Part shown: piece after piece, positions 36,801 through 40,554 of the stretch
Layout: each line of letters begins with the position of its first letter
Numbering within the stretch: position 1 is the stretch's first letter
Source: Arion vulgaris
Taxonomy: Eukaryota; Mollusca; Gastropoda; Stylommatophora; Arionidae
Assembly: GCA_020796225.1 (NCBI GenBank)
Contig: CM036775.1
Span: 10,400,671-10,464,670, forward strand
Length of the DNA stretch: 64,000 nt
Reading direction: 5' to 3'
Program-made: the position numbers and the translations under genes
The notes under the pieces: model-generated
Databases searched by the model: none
Told to the model about the DNA's origin: nothing
The model's input: the letters and a program-made list of their open reading frames with translations, nothing else

Positions 36801-39560
36801 CAACATTGCCAGCCCGTCGGCAAGAATAAATAAGACAGGACCGTAACGAATAAAAAGTCTACCCTCGTGTTGGTGCGAGATGTAAGCTGTAAGATGTAAG
36901 CTACTGAGTGTGTGCTCTAACACTGATATCCTAAGTCTAAGATGTAAGCCACTGAGTGTGTGCTCTAACACTGATATCCTAAGATATAAGCTACTGAGTG
37001 TGTGCTCTAACACTGATATCCTAAGATGTAAGCTACTGAGTCTGTGCTCTAACACTGATATCCTAAGATTAAGATGTAAGCTACTGAGTGTGTGCTCTAA
37101 CACTGATATCCTAAGACTAAGATATAAGCTACTGAGTGTGTGCTCTAACACTGATATCATAAGTCTAAGATATAAGCTACTGAATGTGTGCTCTAACACT
37201 GATATCCTAAGATTAAGATATAAGCTACTGAGTGTGTGCTCTAACACTGATATCATAAGTCTAAGATATAAGCTACTGAGTGTGTGCTCTAACACTGATA
37301 TCCTAAGATTAAGATATAAGCTACTGAGTATGTGCTCTAACACTGATATCCTAAGACTAAGGTAAGATTACTAAAGACACAATCCTCTATAGAAGAGCTC
37401 TAATTTGTCTATTGTCCATGAGCAGGCAATCAAACAGAAGCTTCACTGGAAGGCTCGCGTTTTAGAAGAGACACCTCACACTGATGTTCAAGAAGAAGAA
37501 GACAAGGCTAAGATGTTGCTGGGAGCTAAGCTTTTGGTAAGTTGCACAACGTTGGTTTAGGAGGAGGAGAGGGAACTGTCTAAGGGTGCACACTGATGTG
37601 CAAGAAGAAGAAGACAAGGCTAAGATGTTGCTGGGAGCTAAGCTTTTGGTAAGTTGCACAACGTTGGTTTAGGAGGAGGAGAGGGAACTGTCTAAGGGTG
37701 CACACTGATGTTCAAGAAGAAGAAGACAAGGCTAAGATGTTGCTGGGAGCTAAGCTTTTGGTAAGTTGCACAACGTTGGTTTAGGAGGAGGAGAGGGAAC
37801 TGTCTAAGGGTGCACACTGATGTTCAAGAAGAAGAAGACAAGGCTAAGATGTTGCTGGGAGCTAAGCTTTTGGTAAGTTGCACAACGTTGGTTTAGGAGG
37901 AGGAGAGGGAACTGTCTAAGGGTGCACACTGATGTTCAAGAAGAAGAAGACAAGGCTAAGATGTTGCTGGGAGCTAAGCTTTTGGTAAGTTGCACAACGT
38001 TGGTTTAGGAGGAGGAGAGGGAACTGTCTAAGGGTGCACACTGATGTTCAAGAAGAAGAAGACAAGGCTAAGATGTTGCTGGGAGCTAAGCTTTTGGTAA
38101 GTTGCACAACGTTGGTTTAGGAGGAGGAGAGGGAACTGTCTAAGGGTGCACACTGATGTTCAAGAAGAAGATAAGGCTAAGATGTTGGTAAGTTATACAA
38201 GGCTGGTTTAGGAGGAGGAGGGGGAACGGTCTAAGGGTGCACACTGATGTACAAGAAGAAGAAGACAAGGCTAAGATGTTGCTGTGAGCTAAGATTTTGG
38301 TACGTTATACAAGGCTGGTTTAGGAGGAGGAGTGAGAACTGTCTGAGGGTGCACACTGATGTACAAGAAGAAGATGATGTTGCTGTGAGCTAAGATTTTG
38401 GTAAGTTATACAAAGCTGGGATGGGAGGAGGAGTGAGAACGGTCTGAGTGTTTGAGGAAAGAGAAGATTTTAGATATAAACTGTTTGGAGAGAATCTTCT
38501 CTGTTGGAGCCGAGATTGTATATTGCTTAACTAGAGAGATTGTATCTCCTTTTCTTTCTCTGTATCTCCAACATTTCTCTGTATCTCCAACCTTTCTGTT
38601 TCTCTGTATCTCCAACATTTCTCTGTATCTCCAACATTTCTCTGTATCTCCAACCTTTCTGTTTCTCAGTATCTCCAACATTTCTCTGTATCTCCAACCT
38701 TTCTGTTTCTCAGTATCTCCAACATTTCTCTGTATCTCCAACCTTTCTGTTTCTCAGTATCTCCAACATTTCTCTGTATCTCCAACCTTTCTATTTCTCT
38801 GTATCTCCAACATTTCTCCCTATGTTTCTCTGTATCTCCAATTTCTGTTTCTCTGTATCTCCAATTTCTGTTTCTCTGTATCTCCAACATTTTTCTGTAT
38901 CTCCAATATTTCTCTTTCTCTGTATCTCCAACATTTCTCTTTTTCTGTATCTCCAACATTTCTCTGTATCTCCAATATTTCTCTGTATGTCCAATATTTC
39001 TCTTTCACTGTATCTCCATCATTTCTCCTTCTGTTTCTCTGTATCTCCAATTTCTGTTTCTCTGCATCTCCAACATTTCTCTGTATGTCCAATATTTCTC
39101 TTTCACTGTATCTCCATCATTTCTCCATCTGTTTCTCTGTATCTCCAACATTTCTGTTTCTCTGTATCTCCAGCATTTCTCCCTCTGTTTATCTGTATCT
39201 CTAGAATTTCTCCCTCTGTTTCTCTGTATCTCCAACATTTCTCCCTCTGTTTCTCTGTATCTCTAGCATTTCTCCCTCTGTTTCTCTGTATCTCCAACAT
39301 TTCTCTTTCTGTTTCTCTGTATCTCTAACATTTCTCCCTCTGTTTCTCTCTATCTCTAGCATTTCTCCTTCTGTTTCTCTCTATATCCAGCATTTCTCCC
39401 TCTGTTTCTCTGTATCTCCAGCATTTCTCCCTCTGTTTCTCTGTATCTCTAGCATTTCTCCCTCTGTTTCTCTGTATCTCCAACATTTCTCTTTCTGTTT
39501 CAGGCTGGACAAGAGAAGCCCACAAAGAAAAGTTTCTTTAGTAAAACTGGCAAACCTTGA
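6921..39560 (+). CDS. BLTP2-like: BLTP2/KIAA0100/hobbit-like lipid-transfer protein gene, C-terminal part (multi-exon)
   Basis: At least 22 exons joined in phase encode about 790 residues that align in order with the C-terminal third of human KIAA0100/BLTP2 and fly hobbit. Recognisable blocks are EALKGFRVE, VVVKGCETPGYVIVSAA, STWNGDVDCMQYYATV, VQLQRIIYRCSCKFFYA, EGVDTFTLLHESVYAYSNS, VIMDIVNNLLLYVEPK, GGIPVKEHFEVNVAP, INKMRERAAKNNTF and PTVEYHNCIWTWFDF, with a lysine-rich end. The family are rod-like proteins with repeated beta-groove units that move lipids at ER-plasma membrane contact sites. The N-terminal two thirds must lie upstream of the window. A stretch of conserved coiled coil (EKVQDLRQLEKDYY onward) is present. 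Exon C and exon F each have a one-base deletion that breaks frame, and exon lengths become multiples of three if one base is restored. One short conserved segment between exons M and N was not located. I did not see a convincing poly(A) signal after the stop. Confidence 0.9.
7050..7213. repeat. Degenerate 26-bp-like intronic repeat
   Basis: Repeats of GAGTCAGTGAGTGGGAG and diverged variants just inside the intron after exon A. Confidence 0.7.
7214..7762 (+). mobile_element. SINE-like head (family B) fused to a LINE 3' end
   Basis: The first ~150 bp match the family-B head (GGGCCCAAATTTGGGATGTA, then CATGTCGTAAGAGGCGACTA). From about 7560 the sequence encodes the C-terminus of a LINE pol protein (ILQNCPQYAGLRRKKW, stop at 7745-7747). 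It ends in a GAAGAAGAAG tail, the same tail type as the LINE ending at 9412. The tail arrangement is that of a SINE using a partner LINE's 3' end, or of two nested insertions. Confidence 0.75.
7880..9412 (+). mobile_element. 5'-truncated LINE (RT C-terminus and RNase H) with 10-bp target-site duplication
   Basis: The last part of an RT (FLGVKLDSRLTWKHHI near 7997-8044, then GAVRPTLEYESSTW near 8150-8190) is followed by an RNase H domain. That domain has YTDGSA (near 8605), FLTDSLSAIQAL (8800s), WIPSHCGIAGNESADVLAKE (near 8920-8980) and the C-terminal RLRTGHC..LYRLGI and CQCQ..TPEHILQDCP blocks. Stops or frameshifts occur near 8128, 8599 and 8739. It ends in (GAA)n. The direct repeat AATTGCATGT at 7870-7879 and 9413-9422 marks a complete insertion event, 5'-truncated within RT. 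Sits in the intron between exons A and B in the same orientation as the host gene. Confidence 0.93.
9619..9682 (+). CDS. BLTP2-like: BLTP2-like exon B
   Basis: Acceptor GTCTCCAG, donor GTGAGA. Completes Lys and encodes MSYHRSRRRSKPGKQEDDLE plus Q, a basic then acidic linker. Phase 2 in, phase 0 out, matching both neighbours. Confidence 0.85.
9674..10035. repeat. Donor-seeded minisatellite, intron after exon B
   Basis: Units repeat CTGGAACAGGTGAGAGGG, which is the last nine bases of exon B plus its splice donor, alternating with GAAACAGGTGAGATGGAG. The array starts at the junction itself. Confidence 0.88.
10163..10338 (+). CDS. BLTP2-like: BLTP2-like exon C (one-base deletion)
   Basis: Encodes RNPTHSVSIHEMKGAWNQFN up to WR, then a frame break near 10228-10230, then VIIGLWDSYTRAKALRRNLS and SEALKGFRVEATAGLVS. 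Both halves match the family (WT..NRDV..LYDSY and NLS.EALKGF). The exon is 176 bp with phase 0 at both ends, so exactly one base is missing. Given the deletion-rich repeats elsewhere, an assembly error is as likely as a real mutation. Confidence 0.88.
10345..10500. repeat. TGTCTTGTCTGC intronic repeat
   Basis: Degenerate TGTCTTGTCTGCTG units fill most of this short intron. Confidence 0.85.
10589..10765 (+). CDS. BLTP2-like: BLTP2-like exon D
   Basis: 59 codons, phase 0 to 0, KNRSFSLSNCEAVSPGDPSN to KLVSESDSKSVAFTEE, donor GTTTGT. The TMLMKLVSESDSKSV block corresponds to the family's MLQKL segment. The last 50 bp are part of a 126-bp tandem duplication. Confidence 0.88.
10842..10967 (+). pseudogene. 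Partial duplicate of exon D 3' end and donor region
   Basis: Second copy of 10716-10841: 50 bp of exon D (KLVSESDSKSVAYTED) plus intron start. The donor GTTTGT has become CTTAGT in the copy, so the copy lacks the GT and has no acceptor of its own. Followed by degenerate GTGTGGCTGGGGTGTGTTG units. Confidence 0.85.
11101..11435 (+). mobile_element. tRNA-derived SINE (family A), copy 2
   Basis: Same element as 6394-6733 with box B GGTTCGAACCTACTG and an A-rich tail. Approximate target-site duplication GTGACTGCGGATG (11088-11100) against GTGACTGGATG (11436-11446). Confidence 0.85.
11560..11690. repeat. ATTGTATG/GATTGTGTA array, left part
   Basis: Degenerate GATTGTATGTGT units. The same array continues at 12160-12290 on the other side of the SINE at 11755-12007, so the SINE or an adjoining rearrangement split it. 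Confidence 0.75.
11755..12007 (+). mobile_element. SINE-like element (family B head, GAA tail)
   Basis: Head GGGCCCAAATTTGGGATGTA with CATGTCGTAAGAGGCGACTA, a short body, then (GAA)n. Short direct repeat GTGGGTTC at 11747-11754 and 12008-12015. Confidence 0.82.
12160..12290. repeat. GATTGTGTA array, right part
   Basis: About 28-bp units of ATGATTGTATGATGGGATTG; continuation of the array at 11560-11690. Confidence 0.8.
12356..12431 (+). CDS. BLTP2-like: BLTP2-like exon D2
   Basis: PSDTNVEQLHGIRACKLTAY followed by CHNW and H; corresponds to the family segment DQL.GIAAC before the IEL.N.Q block. Acceptor TTGATCTAG, donor GTAAGT. Phase 0 in, phase 1 out; its last A joins TT of exon E to make Ile, restoring IELHNSQ. 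Confidence 0.82.
12470..12885. repeat. CT-rich microsatellite block
   Basis: Long (CT)n/(CTTT) tracts with short islands. The island GCATAGTAAGTCTCT at 12543-12557 repeats the exon D2 donor junction at 12427-12441. Confidence 0.93.
12930..13050. repeat. TGATGTTGGGATGATGTT repeat
   Basis: Degenerate short units just upstream of the exon E acceptor. Confidence 0.75.
13078..13244 (+). CDS. BLTP2-like: BLTP2-like exon E
   Basis: Encodes the most diagnostic stretch of the family in this window: ELHNSQVVVKGCETPGYVIV, SAARARITSYTHMPIWRQG, STWNGDVDCMQ. Phase 1 in (Ile shared with D2), phase 0 out. Donor GTAAGTGAG is the seed of the following array. Confidence 0.93.
13245..13578. repeat. 30-bp donor-seeded minisatellite, in frame with exon E
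   Basis: About ten units of GTAAGTGAGACAGATATTAC plus CTATGTACAG. Every unit begins with a perfect GTAAGT preceded by CAG, copying the exon E junction GCAG|GTAAGTGAGACA. Thirty bases is ten codons and the first units stay open in the exon's frame (VSETKIIYVQ). Confidence 0.93.
13625..15342. repeat. TTCTCTTAGTSTYAC/CTCC array
   Basis: About 15-bp units of CTTCTCTTAGTCTCC and CTTCTCTTAGTGTTA, pyrimidine-rich with AG every unit (acceptor-like). From about 14700 onward units lose bases at random. Confidence 0.92.
15343..15607. repeat. 35-bp acceptor-seeded minisatellite before exon F
   Basis: Units CTGCTAGTATTAACTTCTCT plus CTGATACTCTTTGTA. Each contains CTGCTAG|TATTA, the acceptor of exon F plus its first five bases (exon F starts TATTAC). 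Confidence 0.9.
15608..15795 (+). CDS. BLTP2-like: BLTP2-like exon F (one-base deletion)
   Basis: YYATVDPNNSYEGDNIPWL is followed by a frame break near 15661-15666, then VREKNVEDRANTDLSGLPEM and IASGQSVGSVVSSAITGVLP to SDQ. Length 188 with phase 0 on both sides implies one missing base after TGGTT. Family members have W-L..V.NIEE here and then a conserved ESGQ.VG motif, seen as ASGQSVG. Confidence 0.9.
15810..17560. repeat. 32-bp TTGATCATCAAGTT minisatellite
   Basis: Units TTGATCATCAAGTTAAGCTA plus TATATAAAATAG. Clean from 15.8 to 16.3 kb and again after 17.3 kb; between about 16.4 and 17.3 kb units lose one or several bases each. Confidence 0.95.
17567..17805 (-). mobile_element. Complete SINE (family B head) with 12-bp target-site duplication
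   Basis: Minus strand: GGCCCC head, AAAGAATAGTACCACTG, CATGTCTAAGAGGCGACTAA, then a body shared with 5375-5545 and a GAAGAAGAAG tail. Direct repeat ATTGATGGATAT at 17555-17566 and 17806-17817. It inserted at the end of the 32-bp array. Confidence 0.9.
17936..18052 (+). CDS. BLTP2-like: BLTP2-like exon G
   Basis: 39 codons, SCPSDTVQLQRIIYRCSCKF then FYANYGEVDPNTLPDVPLP. The QRII.RC.C.FYY..YG block is family-specific. Donor GTAAGTTTT seeds the next array. Confidence 0.93.
18035..19190. repeat. Donor-seeded minisatellite after exon G
   Basis: Units of 23-28 bp built on CCTGATGTTCCATTACCT|GT, i.e. the last 18 bases of exon G and its donor, followed by AAGTTTTA. More than 40 GTAAGTTTT donors occur in 1.1 kb. 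The centre (about 18.3-18.65 kb) is deletion-rich. Confidence 0.93.
19216..19305 (+). CDS. BLTP2-like: BLTP2-like exon H
   Basis: 30 codons: MAEDTDVISLEEGVDTFTLL then HESVYAYSNS. EGVDTFTL.H is a strongly conserved family block. Phase 0 to 0, donor GTGAGT. Confidence 0.93.
19306..19860. repeat. GAGGCTGAGTCTGT intronic repeat
   Basis: Units of about 14-22 bp containing TCTGTGAGGCTGAG. The TCTGTGAG core equals the exon H donor (TTCT|GTGAG), but the shared stretch is short. Confidence 0.85.
20037..20102 (+). CDS. BLTP2-like: BLTP2-like exon I
   Basis: 22 codons, LQFSVIMDIVNNLLLYVEPK plus KK; matches the family block MILDIVNNLLLHVEPK. Phase 0 to 0. Confidence 0.94.
20155..20440. repeat. ~80-bp repeat with ACAGACAGACATAAG core
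   Basis: Three to four copies of a unit running from CATACCTGGTGTCC through CAGACAGACATAAGTATTAA. The last copy leads into the exon J acceptor, aligning CACTCCAGGTGGTCAG with GCCACAGGCTGCCAG. Confidence 0.8.
20448..20545 (+). CDS. BLTP2-like: BLTP2-like exon J
   Basis: AASDRLQNMRFKLQLYRDED then QKTPILQLQEVV plus AG; corresponds to the family stretch RMRFQLEI..N.EEQRSSILHLQEAVR. Donor GTTGGT, phase 2 out. Confidence 0.92.
20572..23402. repeat. 25/27-bp minisatellite GTGTTTTATGTGGGCTTCAG
   Basis: About 110 units of GTGTTTTATGTGGGCTTCAG plus TAGAA, with a 27-bp variant CTACAATAGAGAA and a higher-order alternation. It does not include the exon J donor, which lies 26 bp upstream. Confidence 0.96.
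23467..23538 (+). CDS. BLTP2-like: BLTP2-like exon K
   Basis: EKVQDLRQLEKDYYIAKMRH plus EEH, heptad-like and probably coiled coil; family equivalent is VAQIRQLEKQMY. Phase 2 in, phase 2 out. Confidence 0.9.
23522..23998. repeat. 34-bp donor-seeded minisatellite after exon K
   Basis: Units GACATGAGGARCACAG|GTAA plus GTTAGTGGCAGGTA. The first 16 bases are the end of exon K and the next are its donor. About 13 units. Confidence 0.95.
24148..24225 (+). CDS. BLTP2-like: BLTP2-like exon L
   Basis: MELLEAEMEDRRTVGLKNEE then LGMRI plus AG. Continues the coiled-coil-like acidic/basic stretch; the family has ...LQLESEELNILIR. Phase 2 in, phase 2 out. Confidence 0.88.
24242..24425. repeat. CAGACTTTGGACTGACATGTC repeat
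   Basis: Five diverged units of about 35-55 bp just inside the intron after exon L. Confidence 0.85.
24515..24945 (+). mobile_element. tRNA-derived SINE (family D), copy 1
   Basis: Head TCTCTGTGGCGTAGTGGTTA (box A-like), degraded box B near TTGGCTCACTCCC, then a ~350-bp body containing GTGTAGGTGAGATCGAG and GAGAAGAGCAGGCTGGAAAG. Paralogous to 55228-55659 over its length. No clear target-site duplication. Confidence 0.85.
24962..25519 (-). mobile_element. 5'-truncated LINE 3' end with 13-bp target-site duplication
   Basis: Minus-strand protein RRNDQRISKQALKWDAKGSR then KRGQPKETLKRTLLRE and W..YLQALYNV is the C-terminus of an RTE/CR1-like pol (typical GH.LRR.DQR...QAL.W...GKRKRGRP.ETW). Direct repeat ACTCATACCCATA at 24949-24961 and 25520-25532. 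Nearly identical to the fragment at 54226-54600. Confidence 0.92.
25675..25727 (+). CDS. BLTP2-like: BLTP2-like exon M
   Basis: CYNESQLQVKAQMKTET, with Ser completed from exon L; family equivalent IRCFKDFQLQRANKMEL. Phase 1 out with donor GTCTGT. Confidence 0.82.
25853..26217 (+). mobile_element. SINE-like element, family B head plus LINE-leader body, 11-bp target-site duplication
   Basis: Head GGGCCCAAATTTGGGATGTA, then from about 26000 a body resembling the leader of the LINE at 3100-3230 (AAACGCTGGTTGAA, CCGAAGGATAAGCACC). Direct repeat AGAACAGGTTT at 25842-25852 and 26218-26228. It is inserted in an ~80-bp tandem repeat (TCAGGATAAGAAG units) that resumes at 26229. Confidence 0.87.
26229..27099. 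other. Intronic sequence, mostly unique
   Basis: 26229-26400 holds two more copies of the TCTCAC-TCAGGATAAGAAG repeat. 26400-27099 shows no array, no confident exon and no mobile element apart from a short match to a SINE tail (AAGTTTCAGAGATGA near 26750). The conserved family segment before exon N (about 12-15 residues) should lie between 25728 and 27099, but I could not place it with confidence. Confidence 0.5.
27100..27167 (+). CDS. BLTP2-like: Probable BLTP2-like exon N
   Basis: VFHIDAYDKDGHCDYAELEL then EL plus GT. It aligns with the family segment LTEEDGQLGIAELEL and reads in phase into exon O (GT + G = Val, then YTKVN). Acceptor ACGTAATAG is weak and donor GTAGAC is non-consensus. The upstream phase requires a further short exon not found. 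Confidence 0.6.
27230..27645. repeat. TCTGTCTATTCTCTG repeat
   Basis: Degenerate 12-16 bp units of CTATTCTCTGTCTGT. Open frames across it are repeat by-products. Confidence 0.92.
27700..28255. repeat. ACCTGTATGACCTCAC repeat
   Basis: 16-bp units ACACCTGTATGACCTC/G; a few units also occur at 25545-25610. Many single-base dropouts throughout. Confidence 0.92.
28307..28403 (+). CDS. BLTP2-like: BLTP2-like exon O
   Basis: YTKVNRDDDSWTHQMELNWV then KVENLLADNFYQ; family equivalent LYSKVNKSDD..E..LELGW....NLLPN. Phase 2 in, phase 0 out. Confidence 0.93.
28560..29300. repeat. ~40-bp repeat GATGTCATGGCTACTATAG
   Basis: Units combining CTGATGTCATGGCTACTATA and GTGATGTATTATAGAAG with TAGCA. Heavily eroded by small deletions. 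Confidence 0.92.
29300..29590. repeat. GTTATACAGTGATGTTGTATG repeat
   Basis: About 21-bp units, deletion-rich. Confidence 0.9.
29696..29774 (+). CDS. BLTP2-like: BLTP2-like exon P
   Basis: KVLVPQGHDLENRQTALRIT then CTERPP plus G; family equivalent V.....RQ.ALR...RERPPVGGI. Phase 0 in, phase 1 out. Confidence 0.93.
29840..30730. repeat. 33-bp minisatellite AAGAATGTGACAATATTAAA
   Basis: Units AAGAATGTGACAATATTAAA plus CTATAACAGAGCT. No junction sequence of the flanking exons is visible in it. Confidence 0.95.
30780..30908 (+). CDS. BLTP2-like: BLTP2-like exon Q
   Basis: GGIPVKEHFEVNVAPIQIQM then TYQLYKAVMEFFFPDKNVDM and ED; near-identical in pattern to the family core VGGI.VKEHFEVNVVP..IQLT..F...M.FFFPG. 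Phase 1 both sides. Confidence 0.95.
30899..31110. repeat. Donor-seeded 72-bp repeat after exon Q
   Basis: ATGGAAGATG|GTAATCTA, the exon Q end and donor, recurs at 30972-30989 and 31044-31061, each followed by GTGTGGGTGCTTGCTTG-like sequence. Confidence 0.93.
31110..31850. repeat. Higher-order repeat of TAGTTGCCTGTGTGGG units
   Basis: 16-bp units organised into a ~190-200 bp higher-order repeat, each starting near TTGCATGTATGTGGGTAGTT (about 31108, 31299, 31498, 31694). Confidence 0.9.
32197..32348 (+). CDS. BLTP2-like: BLTP2-like exon R
   Basis: ADEELDVKQKKDKKNVKRER then DRKRDKVDETEKNSLRSATS and FSSADDINKMR. A highly charged, low-conservation linker that ends in the conserved DDI.KM.ERA block shared with exon S. 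Phase 1 in, phase 0 out. Confidence 0.92.
32370..32745. repeat. CTTTCTTTCCCTCAGTTTTATCAT repeat
   Basis: About 28-bp pyrimidine-rich units, each with CCCTCAG, an acceptor-like motif, but no relation to the exon S start. Confidence 0.93.
32950..33880. repeat. 51-bp acceptor-seeded minisatellite before exon S
   Basis: About 18 units of CACACAGGAAAGATAGATTT then GAGCTAAACTATTATAAAAT and CTTCAAATGTC. Each holds TCCACACAG|GAAAGA, the exon S acceptor plus the first six bases of the exon. The last unit runs straight into the exon. Confidence 0.95.
33875..33946 (+). CDS. BLTP2-like: BLTP2-like exon S
   Basis: ERAAKNNTFLYIKIPEVIAR then VSYK; family equivalent ERAA.NNSFIYIKIPQV...VSYKG. Phase 0 both sides. 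Confidence 0.95.
33947..34665. repeat. Donor-related minisatellite after exon S
   Basis: The junction AAG|GTAGGTCTTTGTTGTTG is repeated once at about 33987-34005 and then grades into about 27-bp units AGAAAGTAGGTCATAGTTGT plus GGTAGTT. Confidence 0.88.
34735..34875 (+). CDS. BLTP2-like: BLTP2-like exon T
   Basis: GQKEKNIEDVHDFSFILPTV then EYHNCIWTWFDFLIALKNHS and KRVLLSQ; family equivalent G.KN..D..D.NLVLP.LEYHN.TWTWLD...A.K..SRK.L..Q. Phase 0 both sides. Confidence 0.96.
34861..35335. repeat. 21-bp donor-seeded minisatellite, in frame with exon T
   Basis: Units TTCTCTCCCAG|GTGAGACTCC repeat the end of exon T and its donor (TTCTACTTTCCCAG|GTGAGA). Many units have GATGAG instead of GGTGAG, others keep a real GT. 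Twenty-one bases is seven codons; the frame stays open to about 35060. Confidence 0.94.
35350..36432. repeat. 42/48-bp minisatellite, left part
   Basis: Units CTACTGAGTGTGTGCTCTAA then CACTGATATCCTAAG(TCTAAG)ATGTAAG. A block near 35640-35760 recurs near 36305-36432, showing a larger internal duplication. Confidence 0.95.
36433..36879 (+). mobile_element. Inserted element related to LINE leader
   Basis: Interrupts the 42/48-bp array. Its first part (CATGAGCCAGGGTTAGCG, CCAAGACCCTGCC, CACGCGGTGACCCTGGAAA, GGGGCAGGGATCGGGAGA) matches the minus strand of 3930-4050, the segment between 18S and the LINE. The rest is different and non-repetitive. No clean target-site duplication is visible. Confidence 0.75.
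36880..37368. repeat. 42/48-bp minisatellite, right part
   Basis: Continuation of the array at 35350-36432 after the insertion. Confidence 0.95.
37426..37536 (+). CDS. BLTP2-like: BLTP2-like exon U
   Basis: AIKQKLHWKARVLEETPHTD then VQEEEDKAKMLLGAKLL; family equivalent VIKEKLR....EEEEKARLLIG. Phase 0 both sides. Its last 60 bases are the seed of the 112-bp array. Confidence 0.93.
37477..38440. repeat. 112-bp tandem array containing the last 60 bases of exon U and its donor
   Basis: Copies start at 37477 (the true exon), 37589, 37701, 37813, 37925, 38037 and 38149, spaced exactly 112 bp; degenerate copies follow to about 38440. Each carries CACTGATGTTCAAG through GAGCTAAGCTTTTG|GTAAGT. The copies are nearly identical, unlike most arrays here, so this expansion is recent. 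Confidence 0.96.
38560..39500. repeat. TGTATCTCCAACATTTCTC array before exon V
   Basis: 19-27 bp units CTGTATCTCCAACATTTCTC with optional TTTCTGTTT. The final copy supplies the polypyrimidine tract and acceptor of exon V (TTTCTGTTTCAG). Confidence 0.93.
39504..39560 (+). CDS. BLTP2-like: BLTP2-like exon V (last coding exon, stop codon)
   Basis: AGQEKPTKKSFFSKTGKP followed by TGA at 39558-39560. The basic KKS.F.. ending resembles the family C-terminus (NPGKKSIFG). Acceptor CTTTCTGTTTCAG. Confidence 0.92.
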   Translation, partial: AGQEKPTKKSFFSKTGKP

Positions 39561-39734
39561 ATTGTTGACTAGCCTCTGGGAACATGGTGTAAACCACGTG
39601 TGGGAACATTGTGTAAACCATGTGTGGGAACATTGTGTGACCACTTGTGGGAACATTGTATGACATGACCATTTGTGGCTTGGAAGAATAAGAACATGGT
39701 CCGACCACATGTGGCTGTAACAGATGTGAACAGT

Positions 39735-40325
39735 AGACTATCCCACCCACACACAGATGTATCACCCACACACAGATGTATCCCACCCACACACAGATGT
39801 ATCCCACCCACACACAGTTATATCACCCACACACAGTTGTAGCACCCAGACACAGATGTATCCCACCCACACACAGATGTACCACCCACTCACACAGATG
39901 TGTCCCATCCACACACAGATGTATCCCACCCACACACATATATAGCACCCACACACAGATGTAGCACCCACACACACACAGATGTATCCCACCGACACAG
40001 ATGTAGCACCCACACCAGATGTGTCATCCACACCAGATGTATCCCACCACACACACAGATGTATCCCACCACACACAGATGTATCCCAACCGCACACACA
40101 GATGTATCCCACCCGCACACACAGATGTATCCCACCCGCACACACAGATGTATCCCACCCGCACACAGATGTATCCACGCACACACAGATGTATCCCACC
40201 CGCACACACAGATGTATCCACCCACTCACAGATGATCCCACCCGAACAAGTGTCACGCCACACAGATGTATCCACGACACACAGATGTATCCCACTCGCA
40301 CTACAGATGTATCACAAACCCCACA
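39735..40325. repeat. CACCCACACACAGATGTATCC array
   Basis: About 20-bp units in the probable 3' UTR or just downstream of the BLTP2-like gene; open on all frames, which explains long spurious frames. Confidence 0.94.
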
Positions 40326-40554
40326 GAAGAAATATTGTATATATAAATCACAAATATGTTGAAGATTTGATAGAATTATCTATCTGATATTTATTCTCTG
40401 TCATTGCTATTTATTTTAGGATAATATTTTGTACATCAGTGTTCACGTGTGTGTCGTCACGTTTGTGTGTCTGTCTGTGTTTGTGTGTGTCTGTCTGTGT
40501 TTGTGTGTGTCTGCCAGTGTTTGTGTACATCGTGTGTACATCCATCTGTGTGTA

